Assembly: GCA_041748175.1 (NCBI GenBank)
Contig: JBGTDU010000035.1
Coordinates: 1-40,571, forward strand
Reading direction: 5' to 3'
Length of the DNA stretch: 40,571 nt
From: JAHEJB01 sp041748175
Lineage (GTDB): Bacteria > Bacteroidota > Rhodothermia > Rhodothermales > Rubricoccaceae
The position numbers were made by a program, and so were the translations under genes. The first letter of the stretch is position 1, and each line of letters begins with the position of its first letter. Positions 1 through 7,710 of this stretch are shown here, piece after piece. A model generated the notes under the pieces. It had not been told where the DNA came from and did no database searches. It saw only the letters and a program-made list of their open reading frames with translations.

Positions 1-97
1 CCTCTCACCCTCTCACCCTCTCACCCTCTCACCCTCTCACCCTCTCACCCTCTCACCCTCTCACCCTCTCACCCTCTCACCCTCTCACCCTCTCACC
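1..97. repeat. Octamer tandem repeat (CTCTCACC)n
   Basis: About twelve perfect head-to-tail copies of CTCTCACC fill the left edge. The array may continue beyond it. It covers the stop codon (93-95) of the minus-strand polyferredoxin gene, so copy-number slippage could alter that protein's C-terminus. There are no spacers, so it is not a CRISPR array. Confidence 0.95.
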
Positions 98-1466
98 GCT
101 CCAGCACTTCAAGATCGGCAATCAGGTTGAGATGCGGCGTCCCAAACCGGCCTTCGCGCGGGCCATTCTCGAGGTTGAGCACACCACGCGGGCACACCGC
201 CGAGCAAATCCCGCAGCCCACACAACTCGAACGGACGATGTTTTGCCCTCGCTGAGCGTACCACCGTACGTCAATGCCCATTTCGCAATACGTAGAACAG
301 TTGCCGCACGAGATGCATTGTCCGCCGTTTGTCGTAATGCGGAACCGCGAGAAAAAGCGCTGTTGGAATCCGAGAATCGCGGCCATCGGGCAGCCGAAAC
401 GGCACCACACGCGGCTTCCCATCACGGGGTAAAAGCCCACACCGATGACGCCGGAGAACACCAGTCCGATTCCGAAGCCGTACCATCTGGAGAAGGCCAA
501 GCTGACGCCTCCCAAAACAGCCCCTTCCGATGCTGAGTTGATCCAGAGCAGCGCCGTAGTCACTACAACGAAAACGAGCACGCTGTGGATCAGCCAACGT
601 TCGACCCGCCATGAGCCGAGCGATTTGTCGGATAGATGCCGGTACGGATCGCCTGCTGTTTCGGCCAATCCGCCGCAACCACAGACCCACGAGCAATACC
701 ACCGCTTGCCAAAGAAATACGTAAGAAGCGGCGTCGCGACGGCGATCATCATTGCCCCCCAGAACACCATGAAAACCCCGAGACCCGCTCCGCTCTCAAT
801 GATATAACTGATGTTCCCGGGCCAAAGGTAGTCGTACTTCAGTGGCCAGAAATAGGAGAAATAGAACTCCGGCTTGTTGAATAAGAGAAGTAATTGTGGA
901 AGTAAAAACGCAAAGCCAAGTTGGAAGAACATCACGCTGCACGTGCGGATAATCTGGTATCGACTGTGGCGGTATTTGACAATCGCTCGCGCGCCCATTA
1001 CAAGGACGGCAATGGTGTAAATGGTGCCGTAGAGAAACCACTGATCCGCCGCTGAACCGCGAAGAGTGTACGCAAGCGGATCGAGGACACGGATGAGCCC
1101 TTCGAGCGTCGACGGAAACCAGTAGAGCAGGATGTATCCGCCCGTCAGCACGATGCCGGCAACCCACCCGACGAGTCCGCGCGCCTGATTTGAGGAAAAC
1201 ATCACCCCATTGTTCTGGATGCCGGGCGGCGTGCTTCGGAAAACATCCCATATGTAAAGAAGCGGCCCTCCCACCACGCCAACCGCAACTATGGCAAGCA
1301 TTAAAATGGGCTGTCGCGCACCGAGATCGCTAAACAGCGCAACGGCGACGGCGAGCAAGCCGAGCCCCAGAATTCCAAGCCCAACCTTCTGAACACTGGA
1401 AACTTCGTTCGCCGGGTTCTCTGCGAGCGCGATTTGGGCGTTGTAGACGGGAATGGACATGGGCAT
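93..1466 (-). CDS. Membrane-bound 4Fe-4S polyferredoxin (NapH/CcoG-like)
   Basis: A membrane iron-sulfur protein of about 457 residues that probably carries electrons between a soluble oxidoreductase and a membrane acceptor. Several hydrophobic segments (about 27-45, 50-75, 100-120, 150-165, 180-200, 230-255, 290-310, 330-350) separate cysteine clusters. The first is CSWVCGCGG near 258, then WCRFGCP near 355, then two ferredoxin motifs, CISCGNCSTYC (384-394) and CVGCGICSAVCP (415-426). The ATG at 1466 (or 1460) is chosen because the frame upstream of it only translates the repeat at 1472-1567. The FAD oxidoreductase lies just upstream on the same strand, suggesting a two-gene redox unit. The family is clear; the physiological partner is not. 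Confidence 0.8.
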   Translation of the reverse strand: MPMSIPVYNAQIALAENPANEVSSVQKVGLGILGLGLLAVAVALFSDLGARQPILMLAIVAVGVVGGPLLYIWDVFRSTPPGIQNNGVMFSSNQARGLVGWVAGIVLTGGYILLYWFPSTLEGLIRVLDPLAYTLRGSAADQWFLYGTIYTIAVLVMGARAIVKYRHSRYQIIRTCSVMFFQLGFAFLLPQLLLLFNKPEFYFSYFWPLKYDYLWPGNISYIIESGAGLGVFMVFWGAMMIAVATPLLTYFFGKRWYCSWVCGCGGLAETAGDPYRHLSDKSLGSWRVERWLIHSVLVFVVVTTALLWINSASEGAVLGGVSLAFSRWYGFGIGLVFSGVIGVGFYPVMGSRVWCRFGCPMAAILGFQQRFFSRFRITTNGGQCISCGNCSTYCEMGIDVRWYAQRGQNIVRSSCVGCGICSAVCPRGVLNLENGPREGRFGTPHLNLIADLEVLER

Positions 1467-1471
1467 TTTTG

Positions 1472-1567
1472 CGTAATGCGTAGTGCGTAATGCGTAATGT
1501 GTATTTCGTATTTGGTACTTGGCGCTTGGTACCCGGTATTTGGAACCCTTACGCACTACGCATTACG
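1472..1567. repeat. 19-bp inverted repeat with internal short repeats
   Basis: CGTAATGCGTAGTGCGTAA at 1472-1490 reappears as its exact reverse complement at 1549-1567, separated by 58 bases. The left arm continues into more GCGTAATG-type copies, and the loop holds repeats of TTGGTAC. It lies between the stop of the FAD oxidoreductase (1574) and the start of the polyferredoxin gene. It is probably a mobile or slippage-prone intergenic repeat, and a folded transcript could affect the downstream gene. Confidence 0.8.
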
Positions 1568-1573
1568 AAATAC

Positions 1574-2968
1574 TTACGGTAGATGAGCAAATGAATCTGC
1601 AAGATGCCTCTCGACGAGATTCCCACGCATAGGCAGCTTCGCCATCCAGCGCCTCCAGCCTTTGTGGGCAGTTGGCTGGACGGAGGTGCCATTCTCTGCG
1701 TTGTACGCCGCGATGACGGAGGGCTCGAATTGTTCGAAGAACTCGGGGTCGAAGTTGGCCGCGCTAAGATTGGCAAGGACGAACTCAATGCCGCGCTTTG
1801 TGGAGATCCAATCGGCCCAGACCGCGTGCCGGTGCCGGACGCCCATCAGGTTCACGCCGACGACCGCTTTACCGCCCTCTGAACTGTATTGAATACGGAT
1901 TGAGCGTTTGCCGTCGGGGTGCTCGAAATGCAACGTCTGTTCGCCATCCAGCGAATCAGGATCGATCCGGCCATACGTCTGGTATTCGATGTCGAAGAAC
2001 TTGGCCGAGTTGTAGAAAACGCCCGGGTTGTATTCGCGGGAATCACCGCTCAGCGTATGGGCAACCGTCGCGCCGTGCTCCCGGCCCGTGTACCAAAGCT
2101 GCTCGATAGCCTTCCGGCCAGGCAGCGGGTCGCGGAACTCCGCGCAATCGCCAGCGGCGTACACGTTTTCCACGTTTGTGCGGAAGTAGCGGTCGACGAG
2201 CACGCCCTTCCCAATTTCGACGCCGCTGTCTTTCAGGAATCCGATGTTTGGCCGTACCCCCGTCGTGAGGCCCACAAACCCCGCCGGAATCTCCTCCCCC
2301 CTCGATGTTGCGACCGCGGCGGCGCGGCCTGATGCGTCGGGCAAGATTTCCTTCAGCTCTGTTTCCATCCGCAGGTCGATGCCGCGGGAAACCAGATGCC
2401 GTTCTATCATCCTCCCTTCTTCCTCCGGCAGCAAATGGCTCATATACCATGCCTCGCGGACAAGAAACGTGACGTGGATGCCTCGCGCATGTAGCATCTC
2501 GGCCATCTCTACACCGATCAATCCTCCGCCGACGACTACGGCGTTCTCCACCCCGACGGTCCATTGTTCCATTTGCTCGAGGTCTGGCAAACCGTAAAGC
2601 CCTTGGACGCCGTCCAGATCCTGGCCCGGCCAATCGAAGAAGGTGGACATCGATCCCGTGGCAATCAGAAGGGCGTCGTAGTCCACCGTGCCACCGCTTA
2701 GCAGATGAAGTTGCTTCGAGCCCGCATCCACGCGATCCACGCGGTCGCGCAGAAGATCAATCCGGTTGTCGCGCCAGAAGCTCTCGGCATACGGCCGTGT
2801 ATGGGCCTCGGTCATGTGGCCCATGTAGATGTACATCAAGGCCGTGCGTGAATAAAACTCTTCCGATTCATCGGAGATAATCGTGATACGCGCGCCCATG
2901 TCGCGCTTGCGGACCAGCCGCGCACACGTAACGCCGGTGATGCCGTTGCCGATGATGGCGAGATGCAT
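1574..2968 (-). CDS. FAD/NAD(P)-dependent pyridine nucleotide-disulfide-type oxidoreductase
   Basis: A 464-residue flavoprotein of the class that includes rubredoxin/ferredoxin reductases and nitrite-reductase-type FAD proteins; it should pass electrons between NAD(P)H and an iron-sulfur partner. Visible are the FAD-binding GNGITG near 7-12, ATGS at 103-106, a second dinucleotide fold VVVGGGLIGVEMAEML at 144-159 and the C-terminal FAD motif AAGDCAEF at 271-278. There is no CxxxxC redox-active disulfide, so it is not a thioredoxin- or lipoamide-type enzyme. The C-terminal ~120 residues are a separate domain. The polyferredoxin gene follows on the same strand and is the likely electron partner. 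nadK diverges on the other strand. Confidence 0.85.
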   Translation of the reverse strand: MHLAIIGNGITGVTCARLVRKRDMGARITIISDESEEFYSRTALMYIYMGHMTEAHTRPYAESFWRDNRIDLLRDRVDRVDAGSKQLHLLSGGTVDYDALLIATGSMSTFFDWPGQDLDGVQGLYGLPDLEQMEQWTVGVENAVVVGGGLIGVEMAEMLHARGIHVTFLVREAWYMSHLLPEEEGRMIERHLVSRGIDLRMETELKEILPDASGRAAAVATSRGEEIPAGFVGLTTGVRPNIGFLKDSGVEIGKGVLVDRYFRTNVENVYAAGDCAEFRDPLPGRKAIEQLWYTGREHGATVAHTLSGDSREYNPGVFYNSAKFFDIEYQTYGRIDPDSLDGEQTLHFEHPDGKRSIRIQYSSEGGKAVVGVNLMGVRHRHAVWADWISTKRGIEFVLANLSAANFDPEFFEQFEPSVIAAYNAENGTSVQPTAHKGWRRWMAKLPMRGNLVERHLADSFAHLP

Positions 2969-3106
2969 GGGATGTGGCGCGTTGTTTTCGAAGAGGGGAA
3001 GGTAGGATTCGGCGCCCTTCTGGTTTTCACGACCGCATAACTATTGAGCAGGACAGGAAAGTCCGCCCTTCCGTGCGATATTCCGACCGTTCCCGCCCAA
3101 CTACCC

Positions 3107-3985
3107 ATGACTTTCGGCATTCTCGGCAACACCAACAAGGAAGCCCTCTGGGAGCCTGTGGCCACACTCGTGCGCCGATTCGCAGGGCAGGGTACGCCAT
3201 TTCGTCTCCATAGTGAGATTGCGGAAGGGCTCTCGATGCGTGGATTGATCGACGCGGCCATCTGCACCTCGCACGCGGCAGATGATCTCGCGGCGGCGTG
3301 CGACCTGCTCCTTTCGTTCGGCGGCGACGGAACCATCCTCAAGAGTGCTCGCGAGGCTGGTATCCACGAGACGCCCATTCTCGGCATCAATCTCGGGCGG
3401 CTCGGATTCCTCACGAAAGTTGAAGTGGCCGAGGTTGATGAGGCGATCCGACGTATTGACGAAGGCAGCTTTACGGTGGAGGCGCGAATGGCCTTGTCAA
3501 TTGATGTTGACGGCGCATTACCCGACGTGCCGTCCTGGGCGCTGAACGATGTAGTGATTGCCAAAACGGGCACCGCCAGCATGATCGGCATCGAAGCCGA
3601 GGTGAACGGCGCCTACCTCAACACGTACCGTTGCGACGGCCTGATCGTGGCCACGCCAACGGGCTCAACGGCTTATTCACTCTCTGCCGATGGCCCCATC
3701 ATCGCACCCGCCGCCCACGCGATTGTGGTGACGCCCATCGCCCCGCACACGCTCACCGCCCGGCCCATCGTCCTCCCCGACACGTCGTCTGTGACGCTCC
3801 GCGTGGTTACGGAAGGCTCCTTCCTCGTGGCCGTAGACGGCCAGAGCGCCATCGTAGAAAACCCCGATGTAACGATCACGCTTCGGCGCGCAACACACAG
3901 CGTCCGCCTGGTCACTTTCCCCGATCGCGACTACTTCTCTACGCTACGCGGGAAGTTGAAGTGGGGGCAGGAGCGGGAGGAGTAG
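3107..3985 (+). CDS. nadK: NAD kinase
   Basis: ATP-dependent NAD+ kinase of 292 residues that makes NADP+ in the cytosol. The family signature FGGDGTIL (71-78) holds the catalytic GGDGT, followed by GINLGRLGFLT (93-103), the NAD-binding ALND (145-148) and the long conserved stretch from 175 to 199 with CDGLIVATPTGSTAYSLS. The ATG at 3107 is used because conserved sequence begins there (MTFGILGN); the frame upstream looks non-coding. Its last 52 codons have a diverged second copy at 4843-5001, beyond the peroxiredoxin gene. It is divergent from the FAD oxidoreductase. Confidence 0.95.
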   Translation: MTFGILGNTNKEALWEPVATLVRRFAGQGTPFRLHSEIAEGLSMRGLIDAAICTSHAADDLAAACDLLLSFGGDGTILKSAREAGIHETPILGINLGRLGFLTKVEVAEVDEAIRRIDEGSFTVEARMALSIDVDGALPDVPSWALNDVVIAKTGTASMIGIEAEVNGAYLNTYRCDGLIVATPTGSTAYSLSADGPIIAPAAHAIVVTPIAPHTLTARPIVLPDTSSVTLRVVTEGSFLVAVDGQSAIVENPDVTITLRRATHSVRLVTFPDRDYFSTLRGKLKWGQEREE

Positions 3986-4156
3986 AACTCATCGCTTGGG
4001 GTCTAACTCGTATTGTGGTTCTTGCACCTTTCGGTGCTGCGCCGTACCCTTGAACGGTATACGTTCGTCGGCCTTCGGACAGGCCGCGCCGCCGCGGATG
4101 GCTCGATGCCCGGGTCACGTCGCCCCGTTCTCCATAATCCAGATTGAGGTAGTTCC

Positions 4157-4831
4157 ATGTCGCTAGCGATCAACGATGTTGCGCCTGATTTCCAGGCCGA
4201 AACGACCCATGGCACGATTCGCTTTCACGAATGGCTTGGCGACGGCTGGGCCATTCTGTTCTCTCATCCGAAGGATTTCACACCGGTATGCACGACCGAG
4301 CTTGGAACCATGGCTGGGCTCAAACCAGAATTCGACAAGCGGAATACGAAGATTATTGGACTGAGTGTAGATCCCGTTGCCGACCATGACAGGTGGGCAA
4401 AGGACATCGAGAAGGTCATGGGTACGGCGCCCAACTATCCGATGATTGGCGATACGGACCTTGCCGTTGCCAAGCTCTACTCCATGTTGCCTGCCGATAC
4501 CGAAGGCACTTCTGCGGGACGAACGGCGGCCACCAATTCAACGGTCCGGTCGGTCTTCATTGTCGGCCCGGATAAAAAGATCAAGCTGATTCTAACCTAC
4601 CCAATGAGCACCGGGCGGAACTTCGCCGAAATCCTGCGTGTGCTGGATTCATTGCAGCTAACAGCCGTGCATAAGCTGGCAACCCCAGCCGACTGGCAGC
4701 GCGGGGACGATGCCTTCATCCTTCCGTCCGTGTCGGATGAGGACGCCCGGAGTCTCTTCCCACAGGGCTGGGAAACTGTAGTGCCGTACATCCGCAAAAC
4801 GAAGGTGCCCAAGAGCGAGGTGTACGCCTGA
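4157..4831 (+). CDS. 1-Cys peroxiredoxin (Prx6 type)
   Basis: A cytosolic thiol peroxidase of 224 residues that reduces H2O2 and organic or lipid hydroperoxides. The peroxidatic cysteine is C45 in HPKDFTPVCTTELG. The length and the long C-terminal arm (about 160-224) fit the Prx6/1-Cys subfamily, and no resolving cysteine is obvious. GAGG about 9 bases before the ATG could serve as ribosome binding site. The gene sits between nadK and a fossil copy of the nadK 3' end that begins 12 bases after its stop. This suggests that the gene, or the junction, arrived by recombination or duplication in the nadK region. Confidence 0.93.
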   Translation: MSLAINDVAPDFQAETTHGTIRFHEWLGDGWAILFSHPKDFTPVCTTELGTMAGLKPEFDKRNTKIIGLSVDPVADHDRWAKDIEKVMGTAPNYPMIGDTDLAVAKLYSMLPADTEGTSAGRTAATNSTVRSVFIVGPDKKIKLILTYPMSTGRNFAEILRVLDSLQLTAVHKLATPADWQRGDDAFILPSVSDEDARSLFPQGWETVVPYIRKTKVPKSEVYA

Positions 4832-4842
4832 ATTGCACCCCA

Positions 4843-5001
4843 TTGGCGGTTGAAAGCGGAAGTGTGCTTTTCGACGAATCTGATCAAGTTATTACGGTGC
4901 GTCAAGCAGAGCACAACGTCCAACTCGTCACCTTTCCTGACCCGGATTACTTCTCTCTCCTACGGGATAAGCTGAAGTGGGGGCAGGCGCGAGAGGGGTA
5001 G
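4843..5001 (+). pseudogene. Diverged second copy of the nadK 3' end
   Basis: Read in frame from 4843 this gives LAVESGSVLF..., then QLVTFPDPDYFSLLRDKLKW, then GQAREG and a TAG stop. It aligns without gaps to the last 52 residues of NAD kinase (241-292), with about 30 identities by hand count. The nucleotide match is strongest over the last 85 bases. There is no start codon and no upstream kinase sequence, so this is a remnant. The divergence indicates an old duplication or a piece from a related genome rather than a recent copy. Confidence 0.85.
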
Positions 5002-5125
5002 GTAATTGACAATGCCGCACGGCCTGGAATAACAACATTGCCACGCAACCTGGGGCTGTAGAGATCAGCGCAAAGTTTGCATGCTTGAGTGGCGAGTCGT
5101 TAATTCGCTTTCGGCCTAGAGCTAC

Positions 5126-6364
5126 ATGGCAATGGGTCCCCACACACATCGACTGAACAAGGATGTCCACGCGCCATTCATTGCCAAAGGACACGTCGAT
5201 CCGGTCACAGGCGAGAAGGTAAAGGAAGGAGACCTTGTTGTTGTCTGCGCGGTCTGTGGTACAGCCATGCGCGGAGAGACGTGGCTTTTGCTAGGCGGCG
5301 CTCATTGTGGCCAGTCGGAGACAGCCGTAACCCTCTTGGAAGTCGGACCGGGAGCACTCGGGCATTTTGCGGCGACGTCTCAATTGTCAAAACCTGGTGG
5401 TTGGTGGCAAAGTCGTGGATTGATGTTGGGTCTCATTGCCTGCTTTTCGATTCTTGTTCTTGCTGTTCTCCTTAATTGGAATCGTGGGCAGGAACAAGCA
5501 CCTCTTCTCGATGCCGCTGGCGCGGCGTTAATCGATTCCATCGTTGCACAAACATCGTTGAATCAGATCGTCAGCGATAGTCTAGGCGGCGAGTTGATAA
5601 CCGAAGTGAGTACGCCTGCTGAGAACGATGCCAGAAGTCTCGTCCTATTTAAGAACGATGACGAAGAGCTTAGAATTGCCATTCTCGACTCGACACGAGT
5701 AGCCTTCAATCTTGGGCAGGCGTTCTCAGCGGATACTAGGATCGCCGGGCTGGCATTCCGCACCATCGGAGACGTGGATGTCGTCACGTTTGAGGCATCT
5801 GATGATCGATGGGAGTCTTCGTACATATGGGAGATTGATGCAGATGAATTGGCCTTTCGCTCGCATAATCGAAGCACAGATGACGTGCGATACTCCAACG
5901 GCCTGACCGCGAAGGCGGCATTCGCTCAATATCTCGGGTATGAATCGGAACGAGAACTAGCATATGACGCCACGCCGGAGGCGGTTGCTGCGCACGCTCT
6001 CGGTGTATACCCTATACAAACTATCTCCGATGGGGGAGGAAGGGGTCGAATTGTCACCATATACGAGATGCCGGATGGTAAATCTCGCGTTGCGTTCCTT
6101 GACGGCGGTCGTGTTCGACGAAGGCTAGCCCAGTCTTTCTCTAGCGCCACAGAATTTGATGCGCTTGCCTTTCGGACTATTGGGGGAAGGGACGTTGCCG
6201 TTTTCATAGCTAGGGACGCTCGCTGGGTGTCCACCTATGCCTGGGATTTTGGTCCTAATAGCCTGTACTGGCGCACAACCGACCGGCGGGATGGCTCAGT
6301 TAATTGGTCTCGAAACATTGATTTGGGCTCTCCGATTGCTCGATATCTTGCCTCTCCGCACTAA
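5126..6364 (+). CDS. Unknown membrane protein: Cys/His N-terminus, one TM, two repeat modules
   Basis: Not assigned to a known family. Residues 1-75 contain VDPVTGEKVKEGD, CAVC (41-44) and GGAHCGQSE (57-65), which faintly resemble a degenerate prokaryotic RING-type zinc site. One hydrophobic helix spans about 98-117. The remainder holds two related ~90-residue modules, about 171-262 and 308-395. Each has a hydrophobic strand, then LGQAFS or LAQSFS, then the shared LAFRTIG, a DxRW motif and an aromatic Y-W segment, so this is an internal duplication. Base composition is somewhat AT-richer than in nadK. A cytoplasmic N-terminus with extracytoplasmic modules is inferred. The gene stands alone, with no operon partner on its strand. 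Confidence 0.7.
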   Translation: MAMGPHTHRLNKDVHAPFIAKGHVDPVTGEKVKEGDLVVVCAVCGTAMRGETWLLLGGAHCGQSETAVTLLEVGPGALGHFAATSQLSKPGGWWQSRGLMLGLIACFSILVLAVLLNWNRGQEQAPLLDAAGAALIDSIVAQTSLNQIVSDSLGGELITEVSTPAENDARSLVLFKNDDEELRIAILDSTRVAFNLGQAFSADTRIAGLAFRTIGDVDVVTFEASDDRWESSYIWEIDADELAFRSHNRSTDDVRYSNGLTAKAAFAQYLGYESERELAYDATPEAVAAHALGVYPIQTISDGGGRGRIVTIYEMPDGKSRVAFLDGGRVRRRLAQSFSSATEFDALAFRTIGGRDVAVFIARDARWVSTYAWDFGPNSLYWRTTDRRDGSVNWSRNIDLGSPIARYLASPH

Positions 6365-6365
6365 T

Positions 6366-6546
6366 GTAGGCGGCGACGGCCAGACTAACTTTCATTCCAA
6401 CCCACGAATGCGTGTTCAGAAGCCCGTCGAGATTGACGTCGCCAATCTTTGCGTTGTTGGGGAGGCTGATTTCGGGCTGCGCAACACCGAAGGATTTCGC
6501 GACTCCGGTCTGGGCCAATCCCTACGTCGGATGGCGCGAAATATCG
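6366..6546 (-). pseudogene. Decayed copy of the neighbouring HTH antitoxin gene
   Basis: On the minus strand this encodes FGVAQPEISLPNNAKIGDVN and a following VGMKVSLAVAA. That parallels FGVTQPQISLLNNAKVDSFT and VGLRVEMKIAA of the adjacent antitoxin (6548-6886). Similarity continues weakly to about 6546. The copy has no proper start, no stop of its own and lacks the N-terminal half. Its 3' end runs into the plus-strand gene ending at 6364. It is best read as a fossil tandem duplicate. Confidence 0.75.
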
Positions 6547-6547
6547 G

Positions 6548-6886
6548 CTAGGCTGCGATCTTCATCTCGACCCTCAGCCCTACCCTCGACAGCATCGTGA
6601 CGAGCTTGTCGATCGTGAAGGAATCAACCTTTGCGTTGTTGAGCAGGCTGATCTGAGGCTGAGTTACACCAAAGGCTTCGGCGGCCTCCTCCTGGGTCAT
6701 GTTGTTGTCTCGCAGATGCGCGACGACGGCGAGCGCGAGTGTGCTGCGGAGCTTGAGTTTCGCGGCCTCGTGTTTGTCAAAGCCGAGATCTTCAAAGACG
6801 TTGCCGCCCGTATGTGTGATGTGGTTGACAGCCATAGCTTCTTTGGGTCTAATCGAATCGACAAGCACTGGGCTGAATCGACTCAT
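6548..6886 (-). CDS. higA: HigA-type helix-turn-helix antitoxin
   Basis: A 112-residue XRE/HTH_37-type antitoxin that should neutralise the toxin encoded immediately upstream and bind the shared promoter. The helix-turn-helix is MTQEEAAEAFGVTQPQISLL (63-82), preceded by the family-typical NVFEDLGF and AAKLKLRSTLA. Its ATG directly follows the toxin stop (TGAATG on the minus strand), which favours this start and translational coupling; an internal Met at residue 18 is possible. Toxin-first order is typical of higBA. A degenerate copy of this gene lies just downstream at 6366-6546. Confidence 0.88.
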   Translation of the reverse strand: MSRFSPVLVDSIRPKEAMAVNHITHTGGNVFEDLGFDKHEAAKLKLRSTLALAVVAHLRDNNMTQEEAAEAFGVTQPQISLLNNAKVDSFTIDKLVTMLSRVGLRVEMKIAA

Positions 6887-7210
6887 TCATCCGATCTCGC
6901 GGTAGCGATCACCGGCTAATTTGATGTCCCGTTGGGACGTTTTCTGTGTCTTCTTTTGGAAGGCGTGAAGAACATGAACGCCGTCGTCTCGGACGACAAC
7001 GTAGATAACGCGGTACTGCCCGGACTTCACGCGAGCGCGGATCTCAAAGGCCCCCATGCCCACTTGCTTCATGGGTTTGGAGTTTCTTGGTAGCCTCCCG
7101 TTCTGCACAGCATCAAGGCCGAAGCCAAGTTCCTGGCGGGCGTCAAGCGGAAACGACCTGAGATCGTCCAGTGACGTTCCGTGCCAGTGTATCGGTTTTT
7201 CGCGTGTCAT
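6887..7210 (-). CDS. higB: HigB/Gp49-type toxin (RelE superfamily)
   Basis: A 107-residue toxin of the phage-derived Gp49-like/HigB family, expected to be a ribosome-dependent mRNA interferase. Family features are the early FPLDARQELGFGLD, then KPMKQVGMGAFEIRAR, YRVIYVV and HAFQKKTQKTS near the C-terminus. ATG at 7210 is chosen over the TTG two codons upstream. The antitoxin starts at the base after this stop codon, so the two genes form one transcription unit. A short palindrome over the putative -10 region lies just upstream at 7216-7237, fitting the usual autoregulation by the antitoxin. Confidence 0.88.
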   Translation of the reverse strand: MTREKPIHWHGTSLDDLRSFPLDARQELGFGLDAVQNGRLPRNSKPMKQVGMGAFEIRARVKSGQYRVIYVVVRDDGVHVLHAFQKKTQKTSQRDIKLAGDRYREIG

Positions 7211-7215
7211 GCTCA

Positions 7216-7237
7216 ACTATACTAGATAATGTATAGT
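7216..7237 (-). promoter_or_regulatory. Palindromic operator/promoter of the higBA pair
   Basis: ACTATAC at 7216-7222 and GTATAGT at 7231-7237 form a perfect 7-bp inverted repeat with an 8-base spacer. On the minus strand it contains TATAGT, a good -10 element, only a few bases before the toxin ATG, so the transcript would have a very short leader. A palindrome at this place fits antitoxin autorepression. This is an inference from position and symmetry. Confidence 0.6.
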
Positions 7238-7500
7238 CGGTTCCGCTCTGGCTTTGCTTCGTTCAGTACTCAATGCCGTGCGCAGATGGAGCGAGACCGC
7301 GGGAGATGGTTTTGCTTCACTCTGCCGCTTTCGACGTTGAAGCAACGTAGCGCGGTTTCGTAGTGAGAGGCGGCGCAGACTCCCGACGCAATCCATTTGG
7401 CAGTAGCCGCATATAAAGGATGCGCGTTCCTCCTCACCAACAACAGCAGGATTGGCAACGTTAGCCAAATCCCAGTGGTCCTAGTAGACAGCAGCGACTA
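7238..7500. other. Intergenic stretch without a recognisable gene
   Basis: Between the toxin-antitoxin promoter and the tRNA terminator I see no RNA gene, repeat or convincing coding region. A minus-strand frame of 83 codons runs into the higB promoter palindrome and has low-complexity, non-protein-like composition. Confidence 0.5.
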
Positions 7501-7506
7501 GCCAAC

Positions 7507-7540
7507 AAAAAAGCCCCAAGCCAACGGGCTCAAGGGCTTG
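7507..7540 (-). terminator. Rho-independent terminator of the tRNA unit
   Basis: On the minus strand, AAGCCC pairs with GGGCTT (plus-strand 7534-7539 and 7511-7516), with an inner AGCC/GGCT stem, followed directly by a run of T (plus-strand A run 7507-7512). It lies just downstream of tRNA-Asp. Confidence 0.8.
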
Positions 7541-7544
7541 TACC

Positions 7545-7621
7545 TGGCGGTTCGGACGGGACTCGAACCCGCGACCTCCGCCGTGACAGGGCGGCATTCT
7601 AACCAACTGAACTACCGAACC
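7545..7621 (-). tRNA. tRNA-Asp (GTC)
   Basis: A 77-base cloverleaf including an encoded CCA. Acceptor stem GGTTCGG/CCGAACC with discriminator G; D-arm GTAGTTCAGTTGGTTAGAAT; anticodon loop CTGTCAC with anticodon GTC; T-arm with GGTTCGAGTCC. A terminator follows at 7507-7540. Confidence 0.95.
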
Positions 7622-7710
7622 GGGTAGGCGCGCAATCTACGGAAGTGACCCGCCTTCGACGTTCGCAGAAACAGCACGCACTCTTTTTTCAATCGCGCAA
7701 CAACAACCGG

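Noticed and set aside
1..97. CRISPR-like repeat array
   Set aside because: The repeat unit is 8 bases, contiguous and without spacers; it is a simple tandem repeat.
1467..1556. Extended N-terminus of the polyferredoxin
   Set aside because: The 30 extra residues are the translation of an inverted repeat, and the protein-like sequence begins at the later ATG.
7217..7468. 83-codon minus-strand gene upstream of higB
   Set aside because: Its end is the promoter palindrome of higB, it has no family resemblance and its composition is not protein-like.
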